Assembly: GCA_964006375.1 (NCBI GenBank)
Contig: OZ023269.1
Span: 128,597,309-128,661,308, forward strand
Direction of reading: 5' to 3'
Length of the DNA: 64,000 nt
Origin: Tillus elongatus
Taxonomy: Eukaryota > Arthropoda > Insecta > Coleoptera > Cleridae
The position numbers and the translations under genes are program-made. Below are positions 15,391 through 29,756 of the stretch, in pieces. The notes beneath the pieces were generated by a model. That model did no database searches, was not told the origin of the DNA, and saw only the letters and a list, made by a program, of their open reading frames with translations. Positions within the stretch are counted from its first letter, which is position 1; each line of letters opens with the position of its first letter.

Positions 15391-16490
15391 AGGGCATATA
15401 AAATTTGAATCCGGCATTAGCTATGGGTTCTAGAGGTCGTAGTTCACTCTCATTTCGCGAAACATGAGGAAACAAAAAAGTTTGTGTTTCTTCATACGAA
15501 GAACATCCAGACGTTGAAAGAGTTTTGACAATTCTTTCGTGTACGGGCATTTAATTTAAAAAAAAAGTGAATTCGTAATAAGCTAACTTGCTTCCAGGAA
15601 AATTGGCTAGCATATTTTTCTGATGTGTACTTTACATAACGTATTGCATTGATAATACCATTATTTCAATATCATGTACATATTTCACATCAAAGCTTGA
15701 AAGCTGCGCTTAGATATATTATCAATTCCTGGAAATTTTGTTGCTTAATTTCAATTTAATCCGTATTATATAACTATTTTAATAATCTGCATAAATTTTC
15801 AAGCGAAATTTGAGAGATTTTAAAATAATGCAACATAAATGCATACTCTGCTAACAACTGCGTTTTATTCAACAAAAGCTCTGGAATAAACCTCTAGGAT
15901 TTATGATGCATCGCTTATTTCATTATCATCGTCAACTGGAACAACGACAAGTGCAAGCTTTGCTCTGGAACAGTAAATTTGTGATAATATTGCTGGAAAA
16001 AGTTGGTGCTTTTTTGTTTAAATAAAAGCTTCATATTCTTCAGAGAGCACGTCCGTTTCAATTGTAGCGTGACCATGTGTTCACATATGAGATTTGCAAC
16101 CAAATTCGAGAAAATACATTTAAATTTCACTGAATAAAAATTATAAAAATGCCGCTCATTGTTAAAACATGTTTTTCGTGAAGTTGGCAGCCAATTTTTT
16201 GGGAATCTAAACCTAAAAATCTATAAATTTTATCAATTGATGTGGCCTAAAAACACCTCAATTGGCTAAGATTTATTAGTTTATATTAATCAAAAGTTTT
16301 TATTTATTTATTATATATATTCATACAATGTGTAACACAAAGGAGGAGAGCTTGTACCTGCATATAACACAATTTGCAGTAGATATATCGTCCGAATGTA
16401 ACGCATTCTCATTTATTCAATTTTGTAGAATTTAATTACTAATCATACTTTTTCTACACCAATATCTTCATGGTCACTTCTTAATTTAAC
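15389..16490. other. Diverged L module, then unassigned DNA
   Basis: 15389-15480 is a diverged reverse L module with TATGGGTTCTAGAGG. The remainder, to about 16490, has no coding frame or repeat that I recognise. Confidence 0.4.
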
Positions 16491-16494
16491 TTTC

Positions 16495-16870
16495 TAGTTA
16501 ATTTTCTTAAAAAAATTAACTAATGAGGAAATCTCGACTTTTGAATTTTGTAAACATTTCTTCAAATGAGCGCGAACTAGGCCCCCTAGAACACATATCG
16601 GGGCCAGATTCAATTTTTATTTGTTGTGGGCCGATTTTGATCAAATGTGGTGAGTAAATTCTTTTTGCAAGTGGCTTGAATAAGTTCGTTAGCCAGGAAA
16701 TTTTAGATTTTCTTTTGTAAAAAAATCATATCTCTGGAATTAACAAAGCTATGGCAAACTGGCTTATATTGTAAAAACCAAACTCTGCACCAAATTTTAG
16801 GTCACTAAGTTAAAAGAAAAAAAGTTATAGGCACTTAAATAAGAAAAATTTTAGTGCCACTAAAAATTTA
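16495..16870 (+). repeat. Composite repeat: L directly joined to M, no AT tract
   Basis: L module from the TAATTTTCTTAAAAAAATTA hairpin to GGGGCCAGATTCAA, then M resumes at GGGCCGATTTTGATC after about ten other bases. This copy shows that the L-M order can exist without an intervening microsatellite. Confidence 0.75.
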
Positions 16871-17200
16871 ATAATTTTTCTCCTGTAAATGTCAAACTGG
16901 ATATTTGAAACGTGACAATTAGTAAAAGTATTGTGGTTTATAAGTGGTAAATATTGCAAAAAATGTGTATTAGAATGGTTTAGATTTATGCTACGCTTCC
17001 TATTTGTTAAAATAGTTTCAAAATCTGCGTCTAGAGACCTTACATATTACAAATAAATAACTTTAGACCATTATCGGTCATCTATCGGTCATGGTTGGTT
17101 AGGGAAATCGGACCAGTTTTTTTTGTTTATTTAATTTTTTATAAGCGAATTTTCTTGTACAAAATATTCTTTTAACCGCGAATTTTCTTATAAATGGATT
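16871..17200. other. Unassigned sequence before the Penelope-like element
   Basis: No recognisable feature. It includes two short CATTATCGGTCATCT-like direct repeats near 17070-17090. The last bases may already belong to the Penelope-like element. Confidence 0.35.
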
Positions 17201-18142
17201 TAATTAAGACACGTTAAAGCAGATAAAGGCAATAAGGTAGTGATTTTGGACAAAAACTAGTATAAAGATAGAGTTTATAACGCCATAGCGACAGGACCGT
17301 ATAAAAAACTAAATAAAAACCCGCTACCAAAAATGATTTCGGACGTTAAAAATAGTCTAAAAAGTTGTCACAACCTCATATCAAAAGATTTAGGAAGAAA
17401 GTTACAAGTTTCTAATCCGAAATTCCCCAAGAAGTACGGTCTCCGAAAAATTCATAAACCGGGAAAATCAATTAGACCTATTGTTTCGGCTATAGATTCC
17501 TCCATAGTTTAGCAAAGTGGTTGACAAATGAGTTTAAAGGCTTGCCCGTCAAACAGAAAAGTTTTTCAGCAACAAGTTCCTTGAATTTATTAATGGGATT
17601 AAAGAGGTTAAATTGACTGAAGGCGAGGTTTTAATTTCATTCGATGTAACCTCATTGTTTCCTAGCGTTCCCACGGAGCAAACGCTAACGTATTTAGAGC
17701 AGTTGTTAAAAATTAATAACATAAATGAAAATGTCTGCAAAGAATATTTAACTTTAACAAACCTTTGTATCAAACAAAATATTTTTCAATTCAACAATGA
17801 ATTTTTTGAACAAATCCCAGGCACGGTAATGGGTAATCCGCTATCGCCATTTATTGCAGACCTTTTCATGAGCAGATTTGAAACAGATCGTGAAAGTGAA
17901 AGTGGTTATTTTCCTAGAGTGTGGTTTCGTTACGTGGATGATATTTTCACAGTGTTTAACACAACCATTTGCAGAATAGAAGGTTTTATTGCCAAATTAA
18001 ACAATAAATTTGATTCTATAAAATTTACCCACGAATTAGAAATTAATAATAAACTACCCTTTCTAGATGTACTACTTATCAAGAATAAAGACACTTTAGA
18101 ATTCGATGTCCAGTCTGAATTTTTTAGTAAATCGGTTAATTA
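17201..18142 (+). pseudogene. Penelope-like element reverse transcriptase
   Basis: Family-specific blocks appear in order: ADKGNKVVILDKN, FPKKYGLRKIHKPGKSIRPI, SFDVTSLFPSVPTEQ, GTVMGNPLSPFIADLFMSRF, RYVDDIF (YVDD at 17931-17942) and LPFLDVLLIKN. These are the conserved landmarks of Penelope-type reverse transcriptases, which are related to telomerase. A stop follows DKN, and a frame change near 17510-17540 separates the first part (frame 2) from the long open part (frame 3, about 17550-18142). The N-terminus is missing. It copies element RNA into DNA together with the GIY-YIG domain encoded just downstream. Confidence 0.9.
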
Positions 18143-18423
18143 ACTTTTCTTTAAACAAAAGTAGATATACCAACGAATTTAATTATATTAAGAACGGGGC
18201 CGAATATAACGGATCAACAAACAGAAAACAAAGAAAATGTTGACGGAATCAACGACGTTTAGAAGATATAAATCCGAAGAGAACTTTGCTTACCATTTGA
18301 ACCTGGAATCACGAAGGGTCTACATAGCATTTTTAAGAAAGTCAACTTGCAGCTAACACTTTCGACAAAAATACCTTTAAAAACTTGTTAGGTAACCCAA
18401 ATGACTAGGAAAGCACGGCCAAA

Positions 18424-18627
18424 ATGTCGGGAATTTATGAAATATGTTGTAAAGATTGTAATCTTAAGGACGTCGGACAATCAAAAAGATCGATTGGAAT
18501 TAGATTCAAAGAACACTTAGCCCAATTACGATACGGTACTATAGATAGATCTTCCGTCGCCCGACATATTTGGGATAATAATCATCACATTAATGAAGAT
18601 AATCTAAAATTAATAATAAAATGTTAG
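18424..18627 (+). pseudogene. Penelope-like GIY-YIG endonuclease domain
   Basis: SGIYEICCKDCNLKDVGQSK followed by GIRFKEHLAQ gives the GIY block, the Cys-x2-Cys insert typical of Penelope-like elements and the catalytic Arg helix (RFKEH). The second block reads DVG where YIG is expected, so the active site is probably damaged. About 280 bp of disrupted linker (18143-18423) separate it from the reverse transcriptase. The family uses this domain to nick target DNA. Confidence 0.85.
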
Positions 18628-18656
18628 ACAACCAGGACAGCTAAATGCGTTCGAAA

Positions 18657-18658
<2 letters not shown>

Positions 18659-18734
<76 letters not shown>
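18659..18734. repeat. (AT)n microsatellite inside the Penelope-like element
   Basis: About 76 bp of TA dinucleotide directly after the GIY-YIG domain, ahead of the element's 3' non-coding segment. Confidence 0.95.
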
Positions 18735-18736
<2 letters not shown>

Positions 18737-19198
18737 CGAAATATAGTTACAAAAAAAAAGTATGAACGTTTCACCACCGCCGATTAAGAGTCACCTGATC
18801 GATTACTTTGTAAAATAAATTCCCACTTTTCAACACGTTCTAGAGATAACATAAGAATACATATATTTCCGCCAGACGAAACAATGTTAATTTAGTTGTC
18901 GTTGAACATTCCCAAAATTATTAGAGATGGACACCTTTTAGATAAGTTAATAAAGATAGTTCAAAGACCTCGTCCGGCGATATAAATACAATACACTGCA
19001 GAATTTGCCTGCGACTAGTTTCCCATCTCGGTGCCGTCTCCTTACCTAAGATCCGGTATATAAGGTGATGTTAGTTTTTAAAGTAGTTAGAATTTTTCAT
19101 CCTCTGATGACGCGAACTTGGTTAGTGAGACGATCGTTAAATCTTTTAAGATGTGTTGTGGTGATTTGGGTCCTCCAAGTGTACTTATTAGGGTACAA
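18735..19198 (+). mobile_element. Penelope-like element 3' segment with decayed hammerhead
   Basis: The non-coding region after the GIY-YIG domain ends with the same tail as the hammerhead mini-elements (GTTGTGGTGATTTGGG, then AAGTGTACTTATTA at 19178-19191). This links those mini-elements to a Penelope-like source. The hammerhead here (19100-19138) has CTGATGA and a stem II, but GAGAC replaces GAAAC and the cleavage triplet is GTT, so the core is probably inactive. Confidence 0.65.
19103..19138 (+). ncRNA. Decayed hammerhead ribozyme motif
   Basis: CTGATGA at 19103-19109, stem II with GAAC/GUUA-type pairing, then GAGAC where the invariant GAAAC is needed. Loss of the conserved A should abolish cleavage. 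Confidence 0.55.
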
Positions 19199-19329
19199 TA
19201 ATCCAAAGAGGCAGCTGTGCAGGGACTCAAAAGTATACCACCCCTGTATAATAATAATAAAGGGTGTCAGATAAAGCTGACTTTTGGTGGAATTTTGTAG
19301 AATAACAATTAGTAACGATCAACGCTTAA

Positions 19330-20746
19330 TGTCCAGATCTAATGATTATCAGAGATATCATCGCTGATAAAGAATCAGATACAGAGACTAGTGCGATTCT
19401 TAGCATTGATTTTGAACAGGCTTTTGATCGACTATCGCATGAATATGTCTGAAGTGTCATTGTGAAGCTAAATGTTTATCCGCAAATCGTCGATTTAATA
19501 AAAAGAATCCATAAAGTAGGCGGTACAAAATTGATGGTAAATGGCTATTTAACTGATTTTACATCAATAAGATCAGGAGTAAGACAAGGATGTTCCATGT
19601 CTATGATAATCTTTTGCTTAGAAATGGAACCTTTTATCAACCTATGTGATTTCGTGCTGCAAGGAATCTCCATCAATAATCAGATTATAAAAGTTATTGC
19701 ATATGCTGACGATATTAACATAATCATTAGAAATCAACTTGATATCACTAACATTGAAAAAGTACTAAAAATATTTGAAAATTAATCTAACAGCAAATTG
19801 AATAGGATCAAGTCAAACATCTTAATATTAGGCAACAGCGCGAATGTGGAACAAAGGCATCAGATACAATCTGCATTTGCCCAGAAATCAGGATTAAAGA
19901 TCCTTGGTATTATATTTACTTGTAAAACTGCAATGACCACAGAGAAAAACTGGGAAAAGATCAGTCTAAATATTAAAGTTAACCTAGTTAAAGACAAAAT
20001 GATACACGCCGATCTCATACAAAAATATGGTATATAAATCATTATGTGTTGTCAAAACTATGGTATGCATGTCAAATCTTGCCATTTATTCACAAATATG
20101 GTCAGAGAATAGTTCAGGCAATAGGAAAATTCCTTTAGTGGGGTCAGCTATATAAAGTTGCTCGCACACAGTTGTATCTACCCACAGAAAGAGGAGGCCT
20201 CTCACTCATACATTTTGAGGATAAGGCGACTGCACTTTTTATCAAAACACAGTTCATTTCGTGGTCAATTAAAACAAAAAAAATTGAGTATGACTCTGTC
20301 ATGAATTGCATTTTTGACAATCCGAAGATTGCAAGAAAAAAGTTTACCATGCTTAGAAAAATAATTGACAAACTGCAAGGAAAAACAATCACACGAGATG
20401 ATAATGTGACAACCCGGGAACTGTATTGTGAATTCTTATTAGATAAAGACGTAAGCCCAAATATTGAGACAAAATACGCCAACATAAAATGGAGCGAGGT
20501 GTGGAATGTAATAGGCAACAAATTCATCAAAACAGAATGGAGATCTGCGATCTACAAAGTGGTGAACGAAGCATGTACAACCAAAGAGAAAATGTTCAGA
20601 CACGGCCTAATACAGAATAGGAGGTGCTTGCAGTGCAACAGTGTAGAATACATACAACACCAAGTAAAAAAGTGCGGGAAAGCTGAGGGAAACTGGAAGT
20701 CAGTGGCGATTTCTCCTAGTGAGCTAGGTGTGCGCCGCACACCCTA
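19330..20746 (+). pseudogene. LINE reverse transcriptase and C-terminal region, L1/Tx1-like
   Basis: Reverse transcriptase blocks appear in order: ILSIDFEQAFDRLSHEYV, SGVRQGCSMSMIIFCLEMEP, VIAYADDINIII (about 19697-19732) and LKILGIIF. A C-terminal part follows in another frame (20172-20746) with YLPTERGGLSLIHFEDKATA and CLQCNSVEYIQHQVKKC, a Cys/His knuckle. The VRQGCSMS form and the PTERGGLSL block resemble L1/Tx1-type rather than CR1-type LINEs. Stops at 19450, 19784 and 20037 and frame changes mean it is dead. The endonuclease and 5' part are absent. Confidence 0.7.
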
Positions 20747-20749
20747 AAA

Positions 20750-21204
20750 TATAATTAAAATGTGCACAGTTAAATATGTTTTATTTATTTTTCCCTTAGT
20801 CTTAATACACTACATATGTTATGACAATCGATTTAATTTACTTATTTGATTTCATAAATAGTCGGTTAATAGTGACTTGGAATGAAGTAGATACCACGTC
20901 TTCATTCAGAAAATATGAGTAGGTCAATAGCAACTGGGAATGAATTCGGGTCGGGTTAGGTGTGCGTTGTTATTTCCGAACAACTTCACTCGACAGAGCT
21001 GTATTGGTATACAATACAGTCCCCCACCCATGTGTTTAAAATAGTAAGGAAATACCATTCGTTTTAACACTGCAGTGAGCGGTAAAAATACCGCTCAAGA
21101 CAAATGAATGGAACGCCGGTTTAACAAACGTTGTGATAGCATTATTTACAAACATTACAACTGCGCTTGCCTGGACCACAGTATTCTAGAATCAAAGACT
21201 ATAA
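20750..21204. other. Unassigned DNA with a short hairpin
   Basis: GAGCGGTAAAAATACCGCTC at 21077-21096 is a perfect 7-bp stem with a 6-base loop. Part of this region may be the 3' untranslated sequence of the preceding LINE. Nothing else was recognised. Confidence 0.35.
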
Positions 21205-22055
<851 letters not shown>

Positions 22056-22059
22056 ACAT

Positions 22060-22280
22060 TTTATTATTTAGTACCATATTAACATTGAACTACTTTTAAT
22101 GTTTACAGTTTTCACCCCGTTCCGGACAGTGCTAACGCTAACACAAATTTGTGTGAAGAGAAGAGCTTGATAATAATTCCATGTTCTTTTCGTGTTTTAA
22201 AGTTTTAAGTGACTTTTTAATTTGTTAGTCTTGCAGTGGGAAATTAATTTATTTATCTACGTATCATTCCCATATAGGTC

Positions 22281-22369
<89 letters not shown>

Positions 22370-23625
22370 TTTAGTGTTAATAATTTTTAAAACCACCACT
22401 AACAGCAACTCGTTACCGCACACCCGAACATTTTGGTCAGGAGACGCCACTGCTGGGAGTGGATAAAAGATAAACTAATAAATACTTTTAAAACTCAGGG
22501 CGTCAGCGAAAACAGATATCAAAATCTGACTACGGACTGCAAGACAAAAAGAAAAGATAAAGATGCTTGGCTGTGGTTCGTTTGTGGTGTCGTGTTGGTA
22601 AATATTGAAAAAAAATGGGATCTAGAAGAGCTCAAAAACATGTATAGACTGGATAGACTAGCAAAAGTGAAACAGTATAACTTGGAAGATAGCAGCCGAA
22701 AATTATTTTCCTTTTAGTAATTTTTTGTTAATCGATGTAAGCGTTTATGTTAAGTTTATACATTTTCTTTTTATTTCACATTGTGACAAATCTTCAGTTT
22801 GCTGAATAAAAGATTTTAGAAAAGAAAATGTAGAGAGCCTATTACAATTACATATCTGGTAGAAAAATTACTGTCCTTAAGCACAGATGTGCTCACCGCA
22901 GGTTAAAATTACACATTTTGTCAGCAAACCATGATAACGATAATGTAAACCTAGCCGCTAACTTCTAGTACACATTGGATCTATAGATTAAAGTAGATGC
23001 AGATGCGCGTGACAATTCCACTACAATAGGTCTCTATGGCTGAATTTAATCACATTTACTGTCTCCTGAAAATTATATCTTCGTGAGATTTTCAGCTAAA
23101 TATGTGTGTTTAATATTCAGTGGGGAAAATCGAGAAAACCAGATAAATACACACAGTTGCAGATTCAAATACAAACAGGTATCACTCGATGAATTTTGCT
23201 TATATTCAGCAAATGAAAACAGTTTTTATTAAATTAAAGATACATACATGAAAGCATACCAATGGAATAACAATCCTCTTTTCAACCCTCCTGTGAAACA
23301 CGGTAGTTTTCTGTACACATGTGAAATATGAAATAATCGGAGGTGGAATTAAATCTGTTTTCACCAATGAAAACACAACAATACTATTGACAGCAAATAA
23401 TTTAATGTGATCAAGAGATTCCACTGAATATATTAAACTTTAGTTACATAAATACAAATGGTTCATAGAACACCAAATTTTAGATGTTTTGTTGTCATTG
23501 CAGACATATACTTGCGTAATAAAAGTACATGTGTAAAAGGAAAATTTTCTGAAAAAAGCTCATATTTTAACGAAATCAAGGAAAATAACGACTTAGACAC
23601 CTATCTAGGAGCTTGTTAGTCATTT
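22060..23625. other. Unassigned DNA with an (AT)n tract and two anonymous ORFs
   Basis: An AT tract fills 22284-22364. A frame at 22433-22717 (+) encodes about 94 residues with KTKRKDKDAWLWFVCGV. A minus-strand frame at 23424-23206 encodes a hydrophobic 72-residue peptide. Neither has a family I recognise, an obvious splice context or a start context. They may be chance frames or eroded element sequence. Confidence 0.35.
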
Positions 23626-23629
23626 CGTC

Positions 23630-25596
<1,967 letters not shown>

Positions 25597-25742
25597 TTTT
25601 CTTCCTCTGAAGATGTTGACATGGTCAACGAAACGATCGTAAGGTCTCTGAAATATGTGTTGTGGTGATTTGGGTGTTCTCCAAGTGTACTTATTAGTGC
25701 TCATCACAGGTTCCAGTTTTCACATAGTAAGGTTGGCTCGTT
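25597..25742 (+). mobile_element. Monomeric hammerhead mini-element
   Basis: This has the same 3' sequence as the inverted units, ending with GCTCATCACAGGTTCC and CAGTTTTCACATAGTA, but lacks the inverted partner arm. It is preceded directly by the M module. It gives the clean single-unit form of the family, about 145 bp. Confidence 0.7.
25604..25645 (+). ncRNA. Hammerhead ribozyme
   Basis: CTGAAGA at 25607-25613, one extra T, a perfect 6-bp stem II (GUUGAC/GUCAAC, loop AUG), GAAAC at 25630-25634, minimal stem III AC-GAUC-GU and a GUA cleavage triplet. CCU and AGG flank the core as stem I. GUA is a permitted but usually slower site than GUC. Confidence 0.65.
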
Positions 25743-26029
25743 TTTATAATTTTTTGTAATCGCAGTAACTGGCTCTACGTTCAAGCGGGCATTTGTAATT
25801 GTTATTACTTGAGTCAATAAAGTATTATTGTTATCATAATAATAATAATTATTATTTTTATAATTATAATTATTACATAATTATATTATAGAAGTTCATA
25901 GGTTAAAATTTAGGAAACATTGTAATTGTGATAACAGTAGATTATTCGCGTACAAACATAAAGCTTTTGCGAAATATTATTCTTACCTCAAAAATTCCTG
26001 AATTAATAATTGTATTATTATTTATGCAT
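25743..26029. other. Low-complexity ATT-rich junction
   Basis: Contains an AATAAT/ATTATT-rich run (25830-25880) typical of a LINE or SINE 3' tail. No coding frame. Confidence 0.35.
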
Positions 26030-26965
26030 GTAAGGGTAAAGGAGTGTTTCCGGATGGATCCGGCGGGGAGCGTGGGACGGGGGCAGGTGTTTATTCGGAA
26101 AGACCGAGGGTAAGTCATAGTATTTCCCTCGGAGCCCATGCAACGGCCTTTCAGTCCGAAATGTAGGCCATCCTGCACTGTGTGCGGGAGAACAAGAGAA
26201 GGGGCTACACCAACAAGCGGATCCTCATAGCTACATACAGCTAGGCAACCCTTAAGGCCCTAAGTAGCCCACGGGTAAATTCCTGGCTGGTGAGTGAGTG
26301 CCGAGACAAGACGAGCGACCTCACTGGGCAGAATGAGGTCACCCTCATCTGGATGCCGGGTCACTCGGGCGTTAAAAGCAATGAAGAAGCTAACAGTCTC
26401 GCGAAGAGAGGGCCAGCAGAACCATTTATGGGACCAGAACCGGCTTTGCGTGTGACAAAGAGCACTGCCAGGGGAGCTATTAAGTCCTGGGTCAGAAACT
26501 AACACAAGGTGTACTGTCCAGGGCTCAGACATTGGAAGTCAATAATTGACGAACCCAGTTCAAAAAGAGCTGTGGAGCTGCTAAATCTTAGCAGAGGACA
26601 GCTCAGACACATAACAGGTCTCTTGACGGGACACATGGCCGTCAAGAAACACCTGCATAAAATGGGGCGGTTCGAGGGGACCTTGCATGCAGACTCTGCG
26701 GCGAGGGGGAGGAATCAGCCCAGCACATCTTGTGCGAGTGTAAAGCTCTGGACCGTAAAAGACAACTGATCTACGGTCAGTCTAGACCGGAGACAGATCA
26801 ATATAAAACTTCACCCTACCAATCGCTGTGCGGACTAGTTCAAGACAAAGTGAATCGGTGGAGTAAAAAGACTAAGGGTATGCACAATAAGCCAAATGTT
26901 GCAGTGAAATCGGGGCGGCAAAGCCGCGGACGAGCCCGGACGGAGGAAAAAAAAGGGTAAATAAA
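26030..26965 (+). pseudogene. I-type LINE: RNase H domain and 3' end
   Basis: RNase H is recognisable from IWMPGHSGVKSNEEANSLAK (near 26350), preceded by an AILHC block and ATLKALSS. The segment then continues across frames into a LYCPGLRHWK-like region, LLTGHMAVKKHLHKMG and a Cys-His knuckle whose CECKALDRKRQLIYGQSR lies at about 26735. An in-frame TAG directly follows SEM, the SDSQ block reads TYS-stop, and ADS reads ANS, so the nuclease is dead. The 3' end carries AAAAAAAAGGGTAAATAAATAA. The reverse transcriptase is missing. A relative lies inverted at 43060-43480. Confidence 0.75.
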
Positions 26966-27837
26966 TAATTATTATTATAAGTCTATTGGCTTTGTAAGAT
27001 AAATATTGGGCTAAATATACTTCTGCTTTGAGGTATGGAAATTAATTTAAGAGTCTAAGACACCAAGGTCTAACAATCATTAGTTCTAAATACTTTTTTT
27101 CATGAAAATTTGCTATAAACTGCTTTCAACGTTAAGCAAATGCACCATCTATAAAATGGTATATAATAAAAATTGTGCATGCAACATTGTCGAAATGTCG
27201 GCAAATTTACGTGAGTTTCTTATCAAGCTTGCGATCGAAATTCGCAGAAACAACTTTGGGGTCGACGTTTCCACATTGTCCTTATTCCATAGTTTCCACT
27301 CCCCTAACAAATTCAATGTTAATTATCTCGCGAAACGGTCTGAAACCTTTAATTATTACTGAATTAATTACTTTGGAAATCAAGGAGCTGTTATTTTTCA
27401 TAATGCGATTGAAGCTTTGGAATATCTGCAGCTTTATGCTTCAAATATCATGAATGATGATTTTTAGCAAAAAGTCCTGATGCACACTGCGTTATGATAA
27501 TGAGTTTGCATAAAATCAATATAATTAGATTTTCTATTAAATAGAATTCCATATAATCTTGAATACTAATATAAGGTTATATCTTAGACTTTACCATTGA
27601 ATAAAAGTCTTCTTCCAAATTTTAATTCAACCTTGCGGTATGTCATGCATGCACGTTTTGATGCTTAGAAATTTTACAGCGGTTTGGTAAAGTAATGATT
27701 AAATCTGCTAAAAAGTCGAGAAACAGTTTTTGGCAAAACCCCCGTACTCCTCCAATTCCATTTTTAGTTCCGCATGTTTTAAAAGATAATTAATTCATAC
27801 AGGACTTCGTATAAGAGGTATGACATCATCGATATAA
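26966..27837. other. Unassigned AT-rich DNA
   Basis: Frames at 27102-27362 and 27175-27453 have no recognisable domain and overlap each other, as chance frames do. No repeat family was identified. Confidence 0.4.
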
Positions 27838-27954
27838 TAGTGAATTTTCTTTAAAAAAATTCACTATTGAGGAGATCCCGACTTTTGAATTTTGAAAAAA
27901 ATTCTTCAAAGGAGCGCGAACTAGGCCCCCTAGAACCCATATCCAGGGTCAGTG
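27838..27954 (+). repeat. Composite repeat L module
   Basis: L hairpin (GTGAATTTTC...AAATTCACTA) through GGGTCAG. Instead of an AT tract or M module it abuts the truncated 3' side of a CR1-type fragment at about 27955. Confidence 0.8.
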
Positions 27955-28562
27955 GTCAGCGGCAGCGCAACCCCAGATGTAGGAGCAGTATTCAAGGTTT
28001 GGCATTATTTGTGAAGTGTATAAGGTATAGAGATTATATAGCTGGTGAAAAGTATTTGCGAGCCCGGAAGAGAAAAGCTAATTTCTTAGCAGGCGCTTCT
28101 GCAATTGATGTGACATGTTGGTGCCAATTGAGATTTCGATCCACCGACATTCCAACAAGTGAAAAGGGCTCATTACTTTGAATATGGTGTATTTCTTATG
28201 AGATAGAAAGCAAGACTGAGATTTGGTGGAGTTGAAATGTACAAGATTTCTACTTCCCCAGTCTAATATTTTTTGGAGATCCACAGAGACAGAACCCTCC
28301 ATGAGTCTGTGATCCTCATCTAATTGGGCTAAAGAGACAGGCTTAGAATATTGTATATTTGAGTGGAGGCTGCTGTCATCCGCGTAACTGTGAACTGGGT
28401 TGGATGTGCTAGAGACGAGGTTATTGGTTTGGAAAAGAAACAAAATAAGGGCTAAAGCTGAACCTTGAGGGACTCCTGCATTAATTGGATACAGATTAGA
28501 GGAATGGCCATCCACGACAACATACATGCTCTGGTTGGAGAGGAAATTTGCTGTCCAGGTAT
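27955..28562 (-). pseudogene. CR1/Jockey-type LINE fragment, copy A
   Basis: The minus strand encodes YTWTANFLSNQSMYVVVDGH, INAGVPQGSALALILF, HSYADDSSLHSNIQY and GSVSVDLQKILDWGSRN. This is the reverse transcriptase core shared with six other copies in the window. Both ends are truncated. The YADD catalytic box is intact, but the flanking reading frame is disrupted after SHKKYT. Confidence 0.85.
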
Positions 28563-29639
28563 AGACTTTTTTTAATCGCAACCTCCTTTTTTATTACGTA
28601 ATGTGAAAGAGCAAACTTTTTTAGATACAATAAGGTAATAATTACGTTGGCCTGGGTATGGTTAGGGTTAGATAAAAAACAATGTTGCAGTTTCGACATA
28701 TACATTTAATGGTAAGTAATGGTAAGTAATGATTATTTCAAAAGTCAACTGTAACAAATGTTCTTGTGCACCGTATAAAGGTTTATAATTATCATTGTTA
28801 TTATAATAATTATTAATAGTTTTTTTCTTGTGAACGAAATAATTAATTTTCATACATTTTGATACTTTTTGACAAATTCACTGAGGTACTAATTTTCGCA
28901 CTTTGTTTAAAAATTAATAGAACACTATTTTTCACTATTACACATCACCTTCTGTATATAGATTGTAATTAGCCCTATAAGCCTTTTACACGATCAGTTC
29001 GTTTCGCCATTTCGCCGTTTAGTTTCCGCTTCGGCTTTCGGTCAGTTCACGTGAATGATTTTGGTGTGTTTGCACGTTTCAGTCAATACCTCATTATCAA
29101 AGGAACACGGACCAGGAAGTGCTAATTGCAGCCAGGCTGACACTTCACATAGAGGACATAAAAAGAGGACAGTAGAGTAAAGACGAGGTAATCTCTCCTT
29201 CTCTCCCACTCACTCCTTTTATTATCTCTCGGGGCATTTAAATATATTGAACGGAAATTACAAGTGATTGGTTAAACTACAGTGACTTGCATTTGAAGTG
29301 GACTACCTAATATTTCAATAAAGGTAAATTCCCGTAAGACCTGCAACAATTTCCGTCTGGTGATAATCACTGGTATAAACGATTACATACTCTATTAATT
29401 ATATTGTTACTTGACAAAAATCTAGACAAATAATATTAAACTTGGAATACTGAATGGTTTCCGGGCACCTATGCTGAATTCGAACTTCGAACTCACATAA
29501 TAAGTTGCTAGACACTTCGACAAACATCAGTATCTAGACTAGAACTGAGCTAAAACATTTAGCACCCCACCATATGAGTCCGAATACGGCATAAAAGCCT
29601 GGAAACTATTCAAGATTCCAATCAAAGGTGGCCATTTCA
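28563..29639. other. Unassigned DNA
   Basis: About 1.1 kb with no feature I can support. A duplicated GGTAAGTAAT occurs at 28711-28729, and a moderately GC-rich patch lies at 28980-29060. Confidence 0.4.
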
Positions 29640-29756
29640 CCACAAAAAAAAACATGCATTTTCAGAGAACGATATATAGAAAAAAGTCTATAATATTCTA
29701 CTAGGGGGGCGCTATTTATTTAGAGCTGCTCATTCAGGGCTGCAACTAAATTCATC
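29640..29756. repeat. Degenerate unit of a ~148-bp satellite
   Basis: AAAAGTCTATAATATTCTAC followed by TTTAGAGCTGCTCATTC resembles the satellite unit at 32618-32763 (AAAAGTCTATAAAGTTTTAC, TTTAGAGCCACTCATTC). It lies directly upstream of the CR1-type element, whose other end also borders this satellite. Confidence 0.5.

Noticed and set aside
22433..22717. 94-codon frame as a conserved gene
   Set aside because: No recognisable family and no ATG at the frame start; it directly follows repeat sequence. Left as anonymous.
27102..27453. Two overlapping frames of 86 and 92 codons as a gene
   Set aside because: They overlap in different frames, show no domain and lack any splice or start context.
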